Below, piece after piece: positions 1 through 5,015 of a DNA stretch of 16,535 bases. The stretch covers positions 1 to 16,535 of the forward strand of contig JAZRMU010000063.1 of assembly GCA_045647785.1 (NCBI GenBank). The letters run 5' to 3'. A program made the translations under genes and the position numbers. The DNA comes from SIG565 sp045647785 (GTDB lineage: Bacteria > Bacillota > Clostridia > Oscillospirales > Acutalibacteraceae). Numbering within the stretch: position 1 is the first letter of the stretch; the number at the start of each line of letters is the position of its first letter. Under the pieces are notes generated by a model that saw only the letters and a program-made list of their open reading frames with translations, ran no database searches and was not told where the DNA came from.

Positions 1-2
1 CA

Positions 3-128
3 CAAAGAACCTATGAAGAAGCGTTAAAAGAAAGACCGCGCAGAGCGCGAAAGATTGTAAGCGAAAACTTAGGTCACCACAGGACCGAGGTAACAAGGAT
101 TTACTTGGCTGATAAGCCGAAGAAGTAA
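3..128 (+). CDS. C-terminal fragment of a recombinase/integrase-like protein (5' end outside window)
   Basis: An open frame enters from the left edge and ends in TAA at 126-128, giving about 41 residues. The tail contains the pattern ENLGHHRTEVTRIYLA. It resembles the LGH...Y segment at the C-terminus of phage-type tyrosine recombinases, in which the His and the later Tyr are active-site residues. The basic stretch just before it (RPRRARK) fits a DNA-binding protein. The position, directly upstream of the excisionase and integrase genes, supports membership in the same mobile element. Too little is visible to identify the subfamily or to tell whether the protein is catalytically complete. It could also be an unrelated basic protein with a chance match. 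Confidence 0.5.
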   Translation, partial: QRTYEEALKERPRRARKIVSENLGHHRTEVTRIYLADKPKK

Positions 129-233
129 TCTGTTAATTAAAATGATGAAGGAAGAATTTAAATTGACTACAATATCCTGCTGACGAAAATCCGCGGGATT
201 GATATATAGGGACAATCAAAGGAAGAATGTAAC

Positions 234-255
234 GGCGGTGACATCCGTCACCGCC
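234..255. other. Perfect 9-bp stem-loop upstream of xis
   Basis: GGCGGTGAC at 234-242 pairs perfectly with GTCACCGCC at 247-255 around a 4-nt loop. No T-run follows, so it is not a clear Rho-independent terminator. It sits in the roughly 210-bp gap between the recombinase tail and the excisionase and may attenuate transcription or protect the mRNA. Apart from this hairpin I see nothing supportable in 129-338. Confidence 0.6.
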
Positions 256-338
256 TGCAAGGAGAATTTATATGTTATATGTTTCGAAGCCTACCTCCGG
301 CGGAAATGGAGGCAAATAATATAGGAGGTAAAGTGTCC

Positions 339-545
339 ATGAAAGATATTAGCGTTCCCATTTGGCAGAAGAGTAATTTGACACTCGATGAAGCCGCCGC
401 ATATTCCGGCATTGGTAAAAATACGATGCGTAATCTCTGTAACACTGAAGATTGCGATTTTGTGTTATGGATCGGTGCAAAGCGGTTAATCAAGAGACAA
501 AAATTAGACGAATATCTTGCGAATCGTACTCGCATTGAAAGATAA
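339..545 (+). CDS. xis: Tn916-type excisionase
   Basis: This small basic protein of 68 aa is close in size and pattern to the Tn916 excisionase (about 67 aa). It shows the N-terminal PIW motif, then LTLDEAAAYSGIGKNTMRNL (a winged helix-turn-helix recognition region), a W-x-G segment and a basic LIKRQKLDEYL tail. Xis proteins bend attachment-site DNA and push the integrase towards excision. I place the start at ATG 339, behind AGGAGG at 323-328. An upstream in-frame GTG at 333 is also possible, and the longer frame back to 279 lacks a good ribosome binding site. It lies upstream of a second HTH gene and the integrase on the same strand, as expected for an excision module. Confidence 0.9.
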   Translation: MKDISVPIWQKSNLTLDEAAAYSGIGKNTMRNLCNTEDCDFVLWIGAKRLIKRQKLDEYLANRTRIER

Positions 546-571
546 CAACTGAAAAAGCAGGTTTTCCGTCG

Positions 572-603
572 CAGTATGTGGCTCTCACACACGCCGCATA
601 CTG
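572..603. other. 11-bp stem-loop between xis and the second HTH gene
   Basis: CAGTATGTGGC at 572-582 pairs with GCCGCATACTG at 593-603 (one G-T wobble) around a 10-nt loop. No uridine tract follows. It lies 27 bases after the xis stop and about 25 bases before the next ribosome binding site, so it may tune expression between the two small genes. Confidence 0.55.
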
Positions 604-642
604 TGTTGGGAAATCGCAGGACAAGGAAAGGAGCGTAGTTTA

Positions 643-879
643 ATGTCCCTTTGCTTTTCCAGTTATAACGAGGCTTATCAGACTATGTTTACCGAGTATA
701 AAGATATTGTTTCGGTTAAGGAAGCATCCATAATGCTTAATACCGGCAGAAAACAAATTTATAAACTCTTAAAGCAAGGCAAACTCGATAAGCTCGAACA
801 TAACGCTAAAGGATTTTTAATCACTAAGCGTTCAATTGTGGCTTATGTTTTAAATGCTTCACAAGAAGTATCTGCATAA
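643..879 (+). CDS. Small helix-turn-helix (excisionase / HTH_17-like) DNA-binding protein
   Basis: This 78 aa protein has the pattern IVSVKEASIMLNTGRKQIYKLLKQGKL in its middle. That is the classic MerR/excisionase-like helix-turn-helix in which a short sequence (VKEAS..LN.) is followed by the recognition helix. A C-terminal stretch (FLITKRSIVAYV) matches the strand/helix that follows in the HTH_17 family. The start at ATG 643 has GGAG at 630-633. A second ATG at 685 would give a 64 aa protein that keeps the whole domain. Lying between the Tn916-type xis and int, it is probably an auxiliary recombination directionality factor or a regulator of the integrase. The sequence does not decide which. 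Confidence 0.8.
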   Translation: MSLCFSSYNEAYQTMFTEYKDIVSVKEASIMLNTGRKQIYKLLKQGKLDKLEHNAKGFLITKRSIVAYVLNASQEVSA

Positions 880-885
880 ACTGCA

Positions 886-903
886 CCGCCTGTTTTCAGG
901 CGG
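886..903. other. Perfect 7-bp stem-loop between the HTH gene and int
   Basis: CCGCCTG at 886-892 pairs with CAGGCGG at 897-903 with a TTTT loop, seven bases after the HTH stop codon. It is the third stem-loop in the intergenic gaps of this module. There is no poly-T tail, so read-through into int is likely. Confidence 0.55.
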
Positions 904-992
904 CATACATGCTTTAAAATGGCCGTAAATCTATTTCATGCGGCTTTATGAAGGAGAAGTTAAATTGTTAAAGTGTGTGAAAGGAAAGAAAA

Positions 993-2174
993 ATGGTAAA
1001 AGGATCCGTACAGGAAAAAGGTGGCTATTTGCATACCGTTATCAGCTACACCGATAAAGACGGTAAGCGAAAGCAAAAGTGGCAAAGCACAGGACTTACT
1101 GCCAAAGGTAACAAGCGCAAGGCTCAGGAGCTTTTGAAAGAACGCATTGACGAGTTGGAGATGACACTTGAACGTGAAGAAACTCAAATACCCGATATGC
1201 CGTTCTCGCAGTTTATGTCAAACTGGCTTACGATGATTAAACCCACCGTTTTAATTACCACTTACGGCAGCTATCAGTATTTCATCGAAAAGAGAATCAA
1301 TCCCTATTTTGATGAAAAGAATATTACACTGCAAAAGATAAGGACAGTGGATATTCAAGAGTATTACAACACAATGCTGTCTAAGGGTACGAAATGGAAC
1401 TCGGTTGCAAAGCATCATGCAGTTATTCGCAAGGCACTCGATTATGCTGTTAAGATGGATTACATATTGGTAAACCCCGCAGTAAAAATTGAAACACCTA
1501 AACGACAAAAGTTCATTGCCGAGCATTATAACCGTGAAGAGCTTCAACAACTCTTTGAAGCGGTAAAGGGTGATCTGCTTGAAGTTGCCGTAATACTCTC
1601 AGCGTTCTATGGGCTTCGAAGAAGTGAGGCATTAGGACTAAAATGGAGTGCGATTGATTTTGAGCAAAAAACCTTGTGTATTAAGCATACTGTGTGCCGA
1701 ATATCCGTTGATGGTAAGGATGTAATTGTTCGTAAAGACACTACGAAGAATAAGACAAGCCTTAGAACATTACCCCTAATACCTGATGTTGAAAAACTAT
1801 TGCTGAAAACGAAAAAACAGCAAGAAAGCAACAGAAGGAAATGTCGCAACGCATACAACAAGGAATTCCTTGATTATGTATGTGTGGACGATATGGGCAA
1901 TCTTTTAAGACCGGATTATTTGTCGCAGCATTTACAAACTGTGCTCAAGAGAAACAACTTAAAGCATATTCGGTATCACGATTTGCGACATTCTTGCGCT
2001 TCGCTACTGCTTGCCAACGGTGTATCATTAAAAGAAATTCAAGACTGGTTAGGTCATTCGGATTTCAGCACAACGGCAAATATTTATAGCCATTTAGAGT
2101 ATGGAGCCAAGGTCAAGTCTGCTAATAAAATAGCAGAAAACTTGAGCCTTGAGGAAAAGACAAAGGACGGGTAA
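993..2174 (+). CDS. int: Tyrosine integrase, Tn916 family
   Basis: This 393 aa site-specific recombinase cuts and rejoins attachment sites to integrate and excise the element. The N-terminal ~60 residues (GYLHTVISYTDKDGKRKQKW) look like the small arm-site-binding domain of Tn916 Int. Residues ~70-165 form the SAM-like core-binding domain. The catalytic domain follows with the expected residues: R209 in YGLRRSE, a Lys near K252 in TKNKTSLRTLPL, H329/R332 in YHDLRHS, H355 in WLGHS and the nucleophile Y365 in NIYSH. The length matches the family (about 400 aa) and nothing is missing, so it should be active. A purine-rich ribosome binding site (AAAGGAAAG) precedes ATG 993. It is the last plus-strand gene of the element. 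Confidence 0.96.
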   Translation: MVKGSVQEKGGYLHTVISYTDKDGKRKQKWQSTGLTAKGNKRKAQELLKERIDELEMTLEREETQIPDMPFSQFMSNWLTMIKPTVLITTYGSYQYFIEKRINPYFDEKNITLQKIRTVDIQEYYNTMLSKGTKWNSVAKHHAVIRKALDYAVKMDYILVNPAVKIETPKRQKFIAEHYNREELQQLFEAVKGDLLEVAVILSAFYGLRRSEALGLKWSAIDFEQKTLCIKHTVCRISVDGKDVIVRKDTTKNKTSLRTLPLIPDVEKLLLKTKKQQESNRRKCRNAYNKEFLDYVCVDDMGNLLRPDYLSQHLQTVLKRNNLKHIRYHDLRHSCASLLLANGVSLKEIQDWLGHSDFSTTANIYSHLEYGAKVKSANKIAENLSLEEKTKDG

Positions 2175-2185
2175 ATCCCGTCCTT
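2163..2185. terminator. Stem-loop terminator overlapping the int stop codon
   Basis: AAGGACGGG at 2163-2171 pairs with CCCGTCCTT at 2177-2185, and the int TAA lies at the stem/loop junction. It sits between the convergent int and HEPN genes. The downstream plus-strand tail is AT-rich rather than pure T, so it could end transcription in either direction. Confidence 0.65.
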
Positions 2186-2203
2186 ATACATAAATTTATG
2201 TAT
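2186..2203. repeat. 18-bp perfect AT-rich palindrome
   Basis: ATACATAAATTTATGTAT reads the same on both strands and begins immediately after the int terminator stem. It may be a protein-binding site (for example for Xis, the integrase or a host regulator), or it may simply extend the terminator structure. AT-rich palindromes of this size can also arise by chance. Confidence 0.5.
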
Positions 2204-2234
2204 TAAATTACGATGAAAGCTTTAATGTTTAATA

Positions 2235-2807
2235 TCAAGAAAATTTACCAACTAAATAATTCACGAACTGAATTGCATCCGAATGTAGTTGTTTGATATC
2301 ATTAAAAGACTTTCCTCTAATTTTAGTACTGTTAAATTCAACAAATGTTTGATGTGCGATTAAGTTTCTTATTGCAAATATTTCTTGAAAAGCCTTCAAT
2401 TGCTTTTCTTTTTCGAAATCTGCAGAAACTTCATTGTATATACTGTCTCTAAACCTTTCGCCAAAGAACTTTAATGGTTCCAATAACTTTTTAATCTCTG
2501 GCAATTGGTTTAGATCTTCCGCGGTTTCAATTCTCCCAAATTGAAATTTTTGATATACACTTTTATCACGTTTATCATTGTCAAATCCATGCGGCTTGTC
2601 GCCATAAACAGCAGATTGACGTTCTGCATATGAGGTATAAGCATTTTGTAAAACTTGCTCATAATGACTAGCGCATGTTAATATTAGAACCTTTGTCAAG
2701 TGTACCGATATCGACTGTGCAACAGTTGGCTCATCAGGGAGTATCAATTCTTGAACTTTATTAAAATCATCAACTAAATCATTTATAAAGGAGTTGGTGT
2801 CACTCAT
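2235..2807 (-). CDS. HEPN-domain protein (putative ribonuclease partner of the DUF262 protein)
   Basis: This 190 aa protein looks mostly helical. A segment near residues 40-60 (LILTCASHYEQVLQNAY) carries a conserved-looking Glu, and a C-terminal segment contains AIRNLIAH at 145-152. The R-x4-H pattern there (R147, H152) is the catalytic signature of HEPN ribonucleases. The arrangement resembles the MAE_28990/RiboL-PSP group of HEPN proteins, but I cannot confirm the subfamily. HEPN proteins often act as RNA-cutting effectors in phage defence and toxin systems. The start at ATG 2807 has a GGGGGA ribosome binding site nine bases upstream. The gene lies 17 bases after the DUF262 gene on the same strand, so the two are almost certainly cotranscribed. 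It converges with int. Confidence 0.75.
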   Translation of the reverse strand: MSDTNSFINDLVDDFNKVQELILPDEPTVAQSISVHLTKVLILTCASHYEQVLQNAYTSYAERQSAVYGDKPHGFDNDKRDKSVYQKFQFGRIETAEDLNQLPEIKKLLEPLKFFGERFRDSIYNEVSADFEKEKQLKAFQEIFAIRNLIAHQTFVEFNSTKIRGKSFNDIKQLHSDAIQFVNYLVGKFS

Positions 2808-2824
2808 AACTGCTCATCCCCCAT

Positions 2825-4024
2825 TTAAACCAAGTCAAGTATTTTCTTGGCTTGTTCTAAACGAGTAGAAACAGAAGTGACACTTGCGACACTGCCTTGA
2901 GAAGCATTGAAGAAATCTTCGTCATTTTTGAGTGCAGTTAAACTTTCGGCAGAAATTTTCCTTCCATTTAATCCTTCTGATTTAATAATTCTACATATAG
3001 TTACAAAAACCGCTTCGAAGAATGAAACTACAAACTTATTCTTATCATTCTTGAAGGCATCAAGAGGCAAATCCGAACAACTTTCCCAAAACTCATCAAA
3101 AAGACTGGTTAACTCGTTAATTTTATCCCCTGTGAACTGCATTGCTTCTTTTGAATATTCGTTCAAGAAAATTCTTAGAGGGGACTTGTATTTTTCACCG
3201 ATTTCTAACATAGCAAAGCAACGAACAAGTGCCTCAACATCACTCATGTGTAGATCGGGGTTGGACTTACCTAAGAAATTACGCCAATTTTTATTTAAAT
3301 TGAAGCCTGTAACGACTTTTTCATAGAACGGCGAATAATATAAACTCATTCGGATTTCTTGAGCTTTAAGAAGTATTCCTCCACTATTTAAGCGGCTAAA
3401 GATTTCAAACATAGAAGAATCATCATCACAAGGTGTGATTTGCTTTATAGTGATTGTTCTAATTGTTCTGTTATAATCAAATTCGCCTTTGAAATCAAAA
3501 TCTTGTATTGTGGATAAAGTATCGTATTTTAACCCGGCCAAAAGATTTTTATCATGTGTTGTAGAAGGCAATTTCAGTTTAAAATCTTCGAAATTATTTC
3601 CAGATAACTCTTCATCTGGGATTTCTTGTCCGACGGACAAATACTTGCGTATTATACCCCTTCCAATATCGTTCTTCGGGAAGCGTTGTTTTTTAAACAA
3701 ATAAATGGTGACTAACCTCTGTTGGCCATCAATTACCAAGAAGTTATTTCTTTCTCTCTCAAATAAGAATAATTGCGGAATTGGCAAACCGATTATAATC
3801 GATTCGATGAACTTTGATGCCATATCTTTTTTCCACACATAATTTCTCTGAAAAGAGGGAATTTTTAAATACCCTCTGCTTATGAGGGAAACTAACGTAG
3901 TAATATTGTAGTCATTGGGAAGGCAATCTACTTCATAAGGCTTAATAGTGACTTCCTCCTCATCTATCTCAGTTTGAAAATCCAAAGACATATCTGAATA
4001 GTCAAGTAACAATTCTTCTGACAT
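2825..4024 (-). CDS. DUF262 (GmrSD N-terminal / ParB-like) protein
   Basis: This 399 aa protein shows the DUF262 hallmarks in order: IPSFQRNYVW at 55-64, GLPIPQLFLFE at 79-89, VIDGQQRLVTIY at 97-108 and the FSRLNSGG...QEIR block at 209-225. In known members (GmrSD-type modification-dependent restriction enzymes and SspE) this ParB-like fold binds and hydrolyses nucleotides and often senses modified or foreign DNA. Many relatives carry a C-terminal HNH (DUF1524) nuclease. I see no such motif here, and the remaining C-terminal half looks helical. Nuclease activity may therefore come from the downstream HEPN protein; that is inference. The start at ATG 4024 is preceded by AAAGGAGAA. It is the first gene of a two-gene operon placed between the integrase and tRNA-Leu. 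Confidence 0.88.
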   Translation of the reverse strand: MSEELLLDYSDMSLDFQTEIDEEEVTIKPYEVDCLPNDYNITTLVSLISRGYLKIPSFQRNYVWKKDMASKFIESIIIGLPIPQLFLFERERNNFLVIDGQQRLVTIYLFKKQRFPKNDIGRGIIRKYLSVGQEIPDEELSGNNFEDFKLKLPSTTHDKNLLAGLKYDTLSTIQDFDFKGEFDYNRTIRTITIKQITPCDDDSSMFEIFSRLNSGGILLKAQEIRMSLYYSPFYEKVVTGFNLNKNWRNFLGKSNPDLHMSDVEALVRCFAMLEIGEKYKSPLRIFLNEYSKEAMQFTGDKINELTSLFDEFWESCSDLPLDAFKNDKNKFVVSFFEAVFVTICRIIKSEGLNGRKISAESLTALKNDEDFFNASQGSVASVTSVSTRLEQAKKILDLV

Positions 4025-4074
4025 AATAATTCTCCTTTATTGTATGTTTAAAAAAGTATATTTATACCATTTAT

Positions 4075-4103
4075 AATATAACATGAATTTACAAATTTCG
4101 CAA
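4075..4103 (-). promoter_or_regulatory. Sigma-A-like promoter for the DUF262/HEPN operon
   Basis: Read on the minus strand, TTGCGA (4098-4103) and TATATT (4075-4080) are 17 bases apart. They lie about 50 bases upstream of the DUF262 start codon. The surrounding sequence is AT-rich, so other spacings are possible. Confidence 0.5.
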
Positions 4104-4141
4104 TAGTGTTATTAAGGATGAACAAATATGGTATATAACAC

Positions 4142-4159
4142 TTCTAACAGATTTCTAAC
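4142..4159 (+). repeat. 18-bp repeat, left copy of an inverted pair around tRNA-Leu
   Basis: TTCTAACAGATTTCTAAC itself contains two TTCTAAC units 11 bases apart. It matches the minus strand of 4405-4422 at 17 of 18 bases, so the two copies face each other across tRNA-Leu. The short tandem units resemble integrase arm-type sites, though this is only a pattern match. Confidence 0.65.
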
Positions 4160-4225
4160 GGATTTTGGGGTAATTCGCCTTGATTTTGACATTATAAGCA
4201 CTTGGATTTTTAGGGCTTTTCGGAC

Positions 4226-4269
4226 AAAGAAAATCTCTCAAACCCGCATAAACACTGGGTTTGAGAGAT
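4226..4269 (-). terminator. Rho-independent terminator of tRNA-Leu
   Basis: A 13-bp perfect stem (ATCTCTCAAACCC at 4233-4245 with its complement at 4257-4269) encloses an 11-nt loop. On the minus strand it is followed by TTTTCTTTG. It begins two bases after the tRNA 3' end, so it ends the minus-strand tRNA-Leu transcript. Confidence 0.85.
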
Positions 4270-4271
4270 GA

Positions 4272-4358
4272 TGGTGCGGGTAACAGGACTTGAACCTGCA
4301 CAGCCTTGCGACCATTAGAACCTGAATCTAACGCGTCTGCCAATTCCGCCATACCCGC
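4272..4358 (-). tRNA. tRNA-Leu(CAG)
   Basis: This is an 87-nt class II tRNA. The acceptor stem GCGGGTA pairs with TACCCGC, followed by discriminator A and an encoded CCA. The D-arm region is GGCGGAATTGGCAGACGC. The anticodon stem TTAGA/TCTAA encloses the loop TTCAGGT (anticodon CAG). A long variable region and the T-arm GCAGG-TTCAAGT-CCTGT follow. The 3' end faces the integrative element, making it the likely attachment target. Confidence 0.95.
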
Positions 4359-4404
4359 ATATATGACTTAATTTCTTTCGAAAATCTTAGAACCGAAACG
4401 GTTT

Positions 4405-4422
4405 GTTAGAAATCCGTTAGAA
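4405..4422 (-). repeat. 18-bp repeat, right copy of the inverted pair around tRNA-Leu
   Basis: On the minus strand this reads TTCTAACGGATTTCTAAC, one base different from 4142-4159. Both copies have an ACACTT-like sequence just before the first TTCTAAC unit, which extends the similarity. It lies 47 bases beyond the tRNA 5' end. Confidence 0.65.
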
Positions 4423-4455
4423 ATAAGTGTTTTTCTGAGATTTTTGAACAAATAG

Positions 4456-4490
4456 AAATCAAGGTCAAAAATCGTGAAACCCCTTGATTT
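4456..4490. other. 9-bp stem-loop downstream of the broken tRNA-Leu
   Basis: AAATCAAGG at 4456-4464 pairs with CCTTGATTT at 4482-4490 around a 17-nt loop. A third copy of CCTTGATTT occurs at 4178-4186 on the other side of the intact tRNA. It may be an old terminator of the broken tRNA or a pair of binding sites. Confidence 0.4.
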
Positions 4491-4539
4491 TATGCGGTTC
4501 TTCTAAAGAAACAGCAGAGGTCTTAAAGAACCTCTCTCG

Positions 4540-4585
4540 CGTTAGTACCTGAATCTAGCGCGTCTGCCTATTCCGCCACATCCGC
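4540..4585 (-). pseudogene. Truncated second tRNA-Leu (5' half only)
   Basis: Read on the minus strand from 4585, the sequence GCGGATGTGGCGGAATAGG and the following ACGCGCTAGATTCAGGTAC match the acceptor, D-arm and anticodon region of a tRNA-Leu, again with CAG in the loop. The anticodon stem is weakened (CTAGA opposite ACTAA). No matching CATCCGC acceptor strand or canonical T-loop follows; instead there is an unrelated AGAGGT/ACCTCT hairpin. It is therefore read as a remnant upstream of the intact tRNA-Leu in the same transcript. Confidence 0.7.
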
Positions 4586-4593
4586 ATATAAAA
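4567..4593. repeat. 27-bp direct repeat, copy 1 (5' end of the broken tRNA-Leu)
   Basis: The 27 bases here are identical to 4767-4793, exactly 200 bp away. The repeat covers the leader and the first 19 nt of the broken tRNA-Leu (minus strand). The GC-rich segment lies between the two copies, as expected for an insertion that duplicated its target. Confidence 0.85.
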
Positions 4594-4636
4594 TGGTAAA
4601 AGCCAAATTATCAACTCTATTTAATTTAAAAAATAA

Positions 4637-4765
4637 CGCAGGGCAGCCGCGCCCGCGGGACTCTTGCGGTGCCAGACGACTCGATGCTGCCGCATCTCGC
4701 TTGTCGACCGCTGCGCCTTTTGTGCCTTCGCTTTATCATCCACCGGATGCGCTCGGCACAAAACT
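4637..4765. other. GC-rich, multiply self-complementary segment (putative structured RNA or small mobile repeat)
   Basis: The segment is clearly GC-rich against AT-rich flanks and packed with complementary stretches. Domain A (4637-4715) is closed by CGCAG/CTGCG. It contains CCGC-GCCC-GCGG at 4647-4658 and a hairpin at 4677-4706 with CGAC/GTCG and GATGC/GCATC around a TGCC loop. Domain B (4718-4763) has a 9-bp stem TTTTGTGCC/GGCACAAAA enclosing CATCC-ACC-GGATG. The overlapping plus-strand frame 4593-4856 is not convincing as a gene. Since it lies downstream of the minus-strand tRNA promoter, it should be transcribed towards tRNA-Leu. The family is not recognised. Confidence 0.6.
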
Positions 4766-4766
4766 A

Positions 4767-4793
4767 CCTATTCCGCCACATCCGCATATAAAA
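4767..4793. repeat. 27-bp direct repeat, copy 2
   Basis: Identical to 4567-4593. On the minus strand it holds the leader and the first 19 nt of a tRNA-Leu, after which the sequence leaves the tRNA and enters the GC-rich segment. Its TATAT leader lies just downstream of the tRNA promoter. Confidence 0.85.
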
Positions 4794-4821
4794 ATGCATC
4801 GGCACCACTTGACACCGATAC

Positions 4822-4850
4822 ATTATACTATTATTATTAAAAATTGTCAA
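4822..4850 (-). promoter_or_regulatory. Perfect-consensus sigma-A promoter for the tRNA-Leu locus
   Basis: On the minus strand TTGACA (4845-4850) and TATAAT (4822-4827) are separated by exactly 17 bases. It points towards the tRNA fragments, the GC-rich segment and the intact tRNA-Leu. No other promoter is obvious for tRNA-Leu. Confidence 0.85.
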
Positions 4851-4955
4851 GAGTAGTTTCGGCTTTTGTTTGCTGTTTTTAAAAACTTATATGCGCACAG
4901 TCTTTAACACATAATAATCATTCGATTTGTATATACTAATAAACGCTATAATAGT

Positions 4956-4983
4956 TTGACTTTTTATATATTTGTGGTATTAT
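4956..4983 (+). promoter_or_regulatory. Promoter of nagB
   Basis: TTGACT at 4956-4961 and TATTAT at 4978-4983 are 16 bases apart, with TGG directly before the -10 (extended -10 type). The nagB ribosome binding site follows about 20 bases later, so the leader is short. Confidence 0.6.
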
Positions 4984-5015
4984 AGTGTTATAATAAAAAT
5001 CAAAGGAGAATAGCT

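Larger units (their letters stand above)
1..4275. mobile_element. Right end of an integrative (Tn916-integrase type) element, probably inserted at tRNA-Leu
   Basis: The segment holds a recombinase tail, a Tn916-type excisionase, a second small helix-turn-helix protein, a Tn916-family integrase and a minus-strand DUF262/HEPN cargo pair. It stops at the 3' end of tRNA-Leu(CAG), a common target type for tyrosine integrases. The left end lies outside the window. The exact right boundary is inferred: it could be the tRNA 3' end near 4275, or it could lie just after the integrase (2175-2235), in which case the DUF262/HEPN pair would belong to the host or to another insertion. No second attachment copy can be seen here. 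Confidence 0.6.

Noticed and set aside
279..338. N-terminal extension of Xis
   Set aside because: AGGAGG lies within it, directly upstream of ATG 339, and Tn916-type Xis proteins begin at the equivalent of ATG 339.
234..903. CRISPR-like array from the three stem-loops
   Set aside because: The stems differ in sequence and are separated by genes, with no repeat-spacer periodicity.
2907..3704. Plus-strand open frames opposite the DUF262 gene
   Set aside because: They lie antisense to a protein with clear DUF262 motifs and have no recognisable domains.
4155..4352. Minus-strand 65 aa open frame (MAELADALDSGSNG...)
   Set aside because: It is a translation of tRNA-Leu and its terminator, a familiar false prediction.
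4480..4585. Complete second tRNA-Leu
   Set aside because: The 5' half fits, but the anticodon stem is mismatched and neither a normal T-arm nor a matching acceptor strand is present.
4593..4856. Plus-strand 87 aa open frame
   Set aside because: It runs across the GC-rich hairpin block, a tRNA fragment and the minus-strand promoter, has no ribosome binding site and shows no protein-like pattern.
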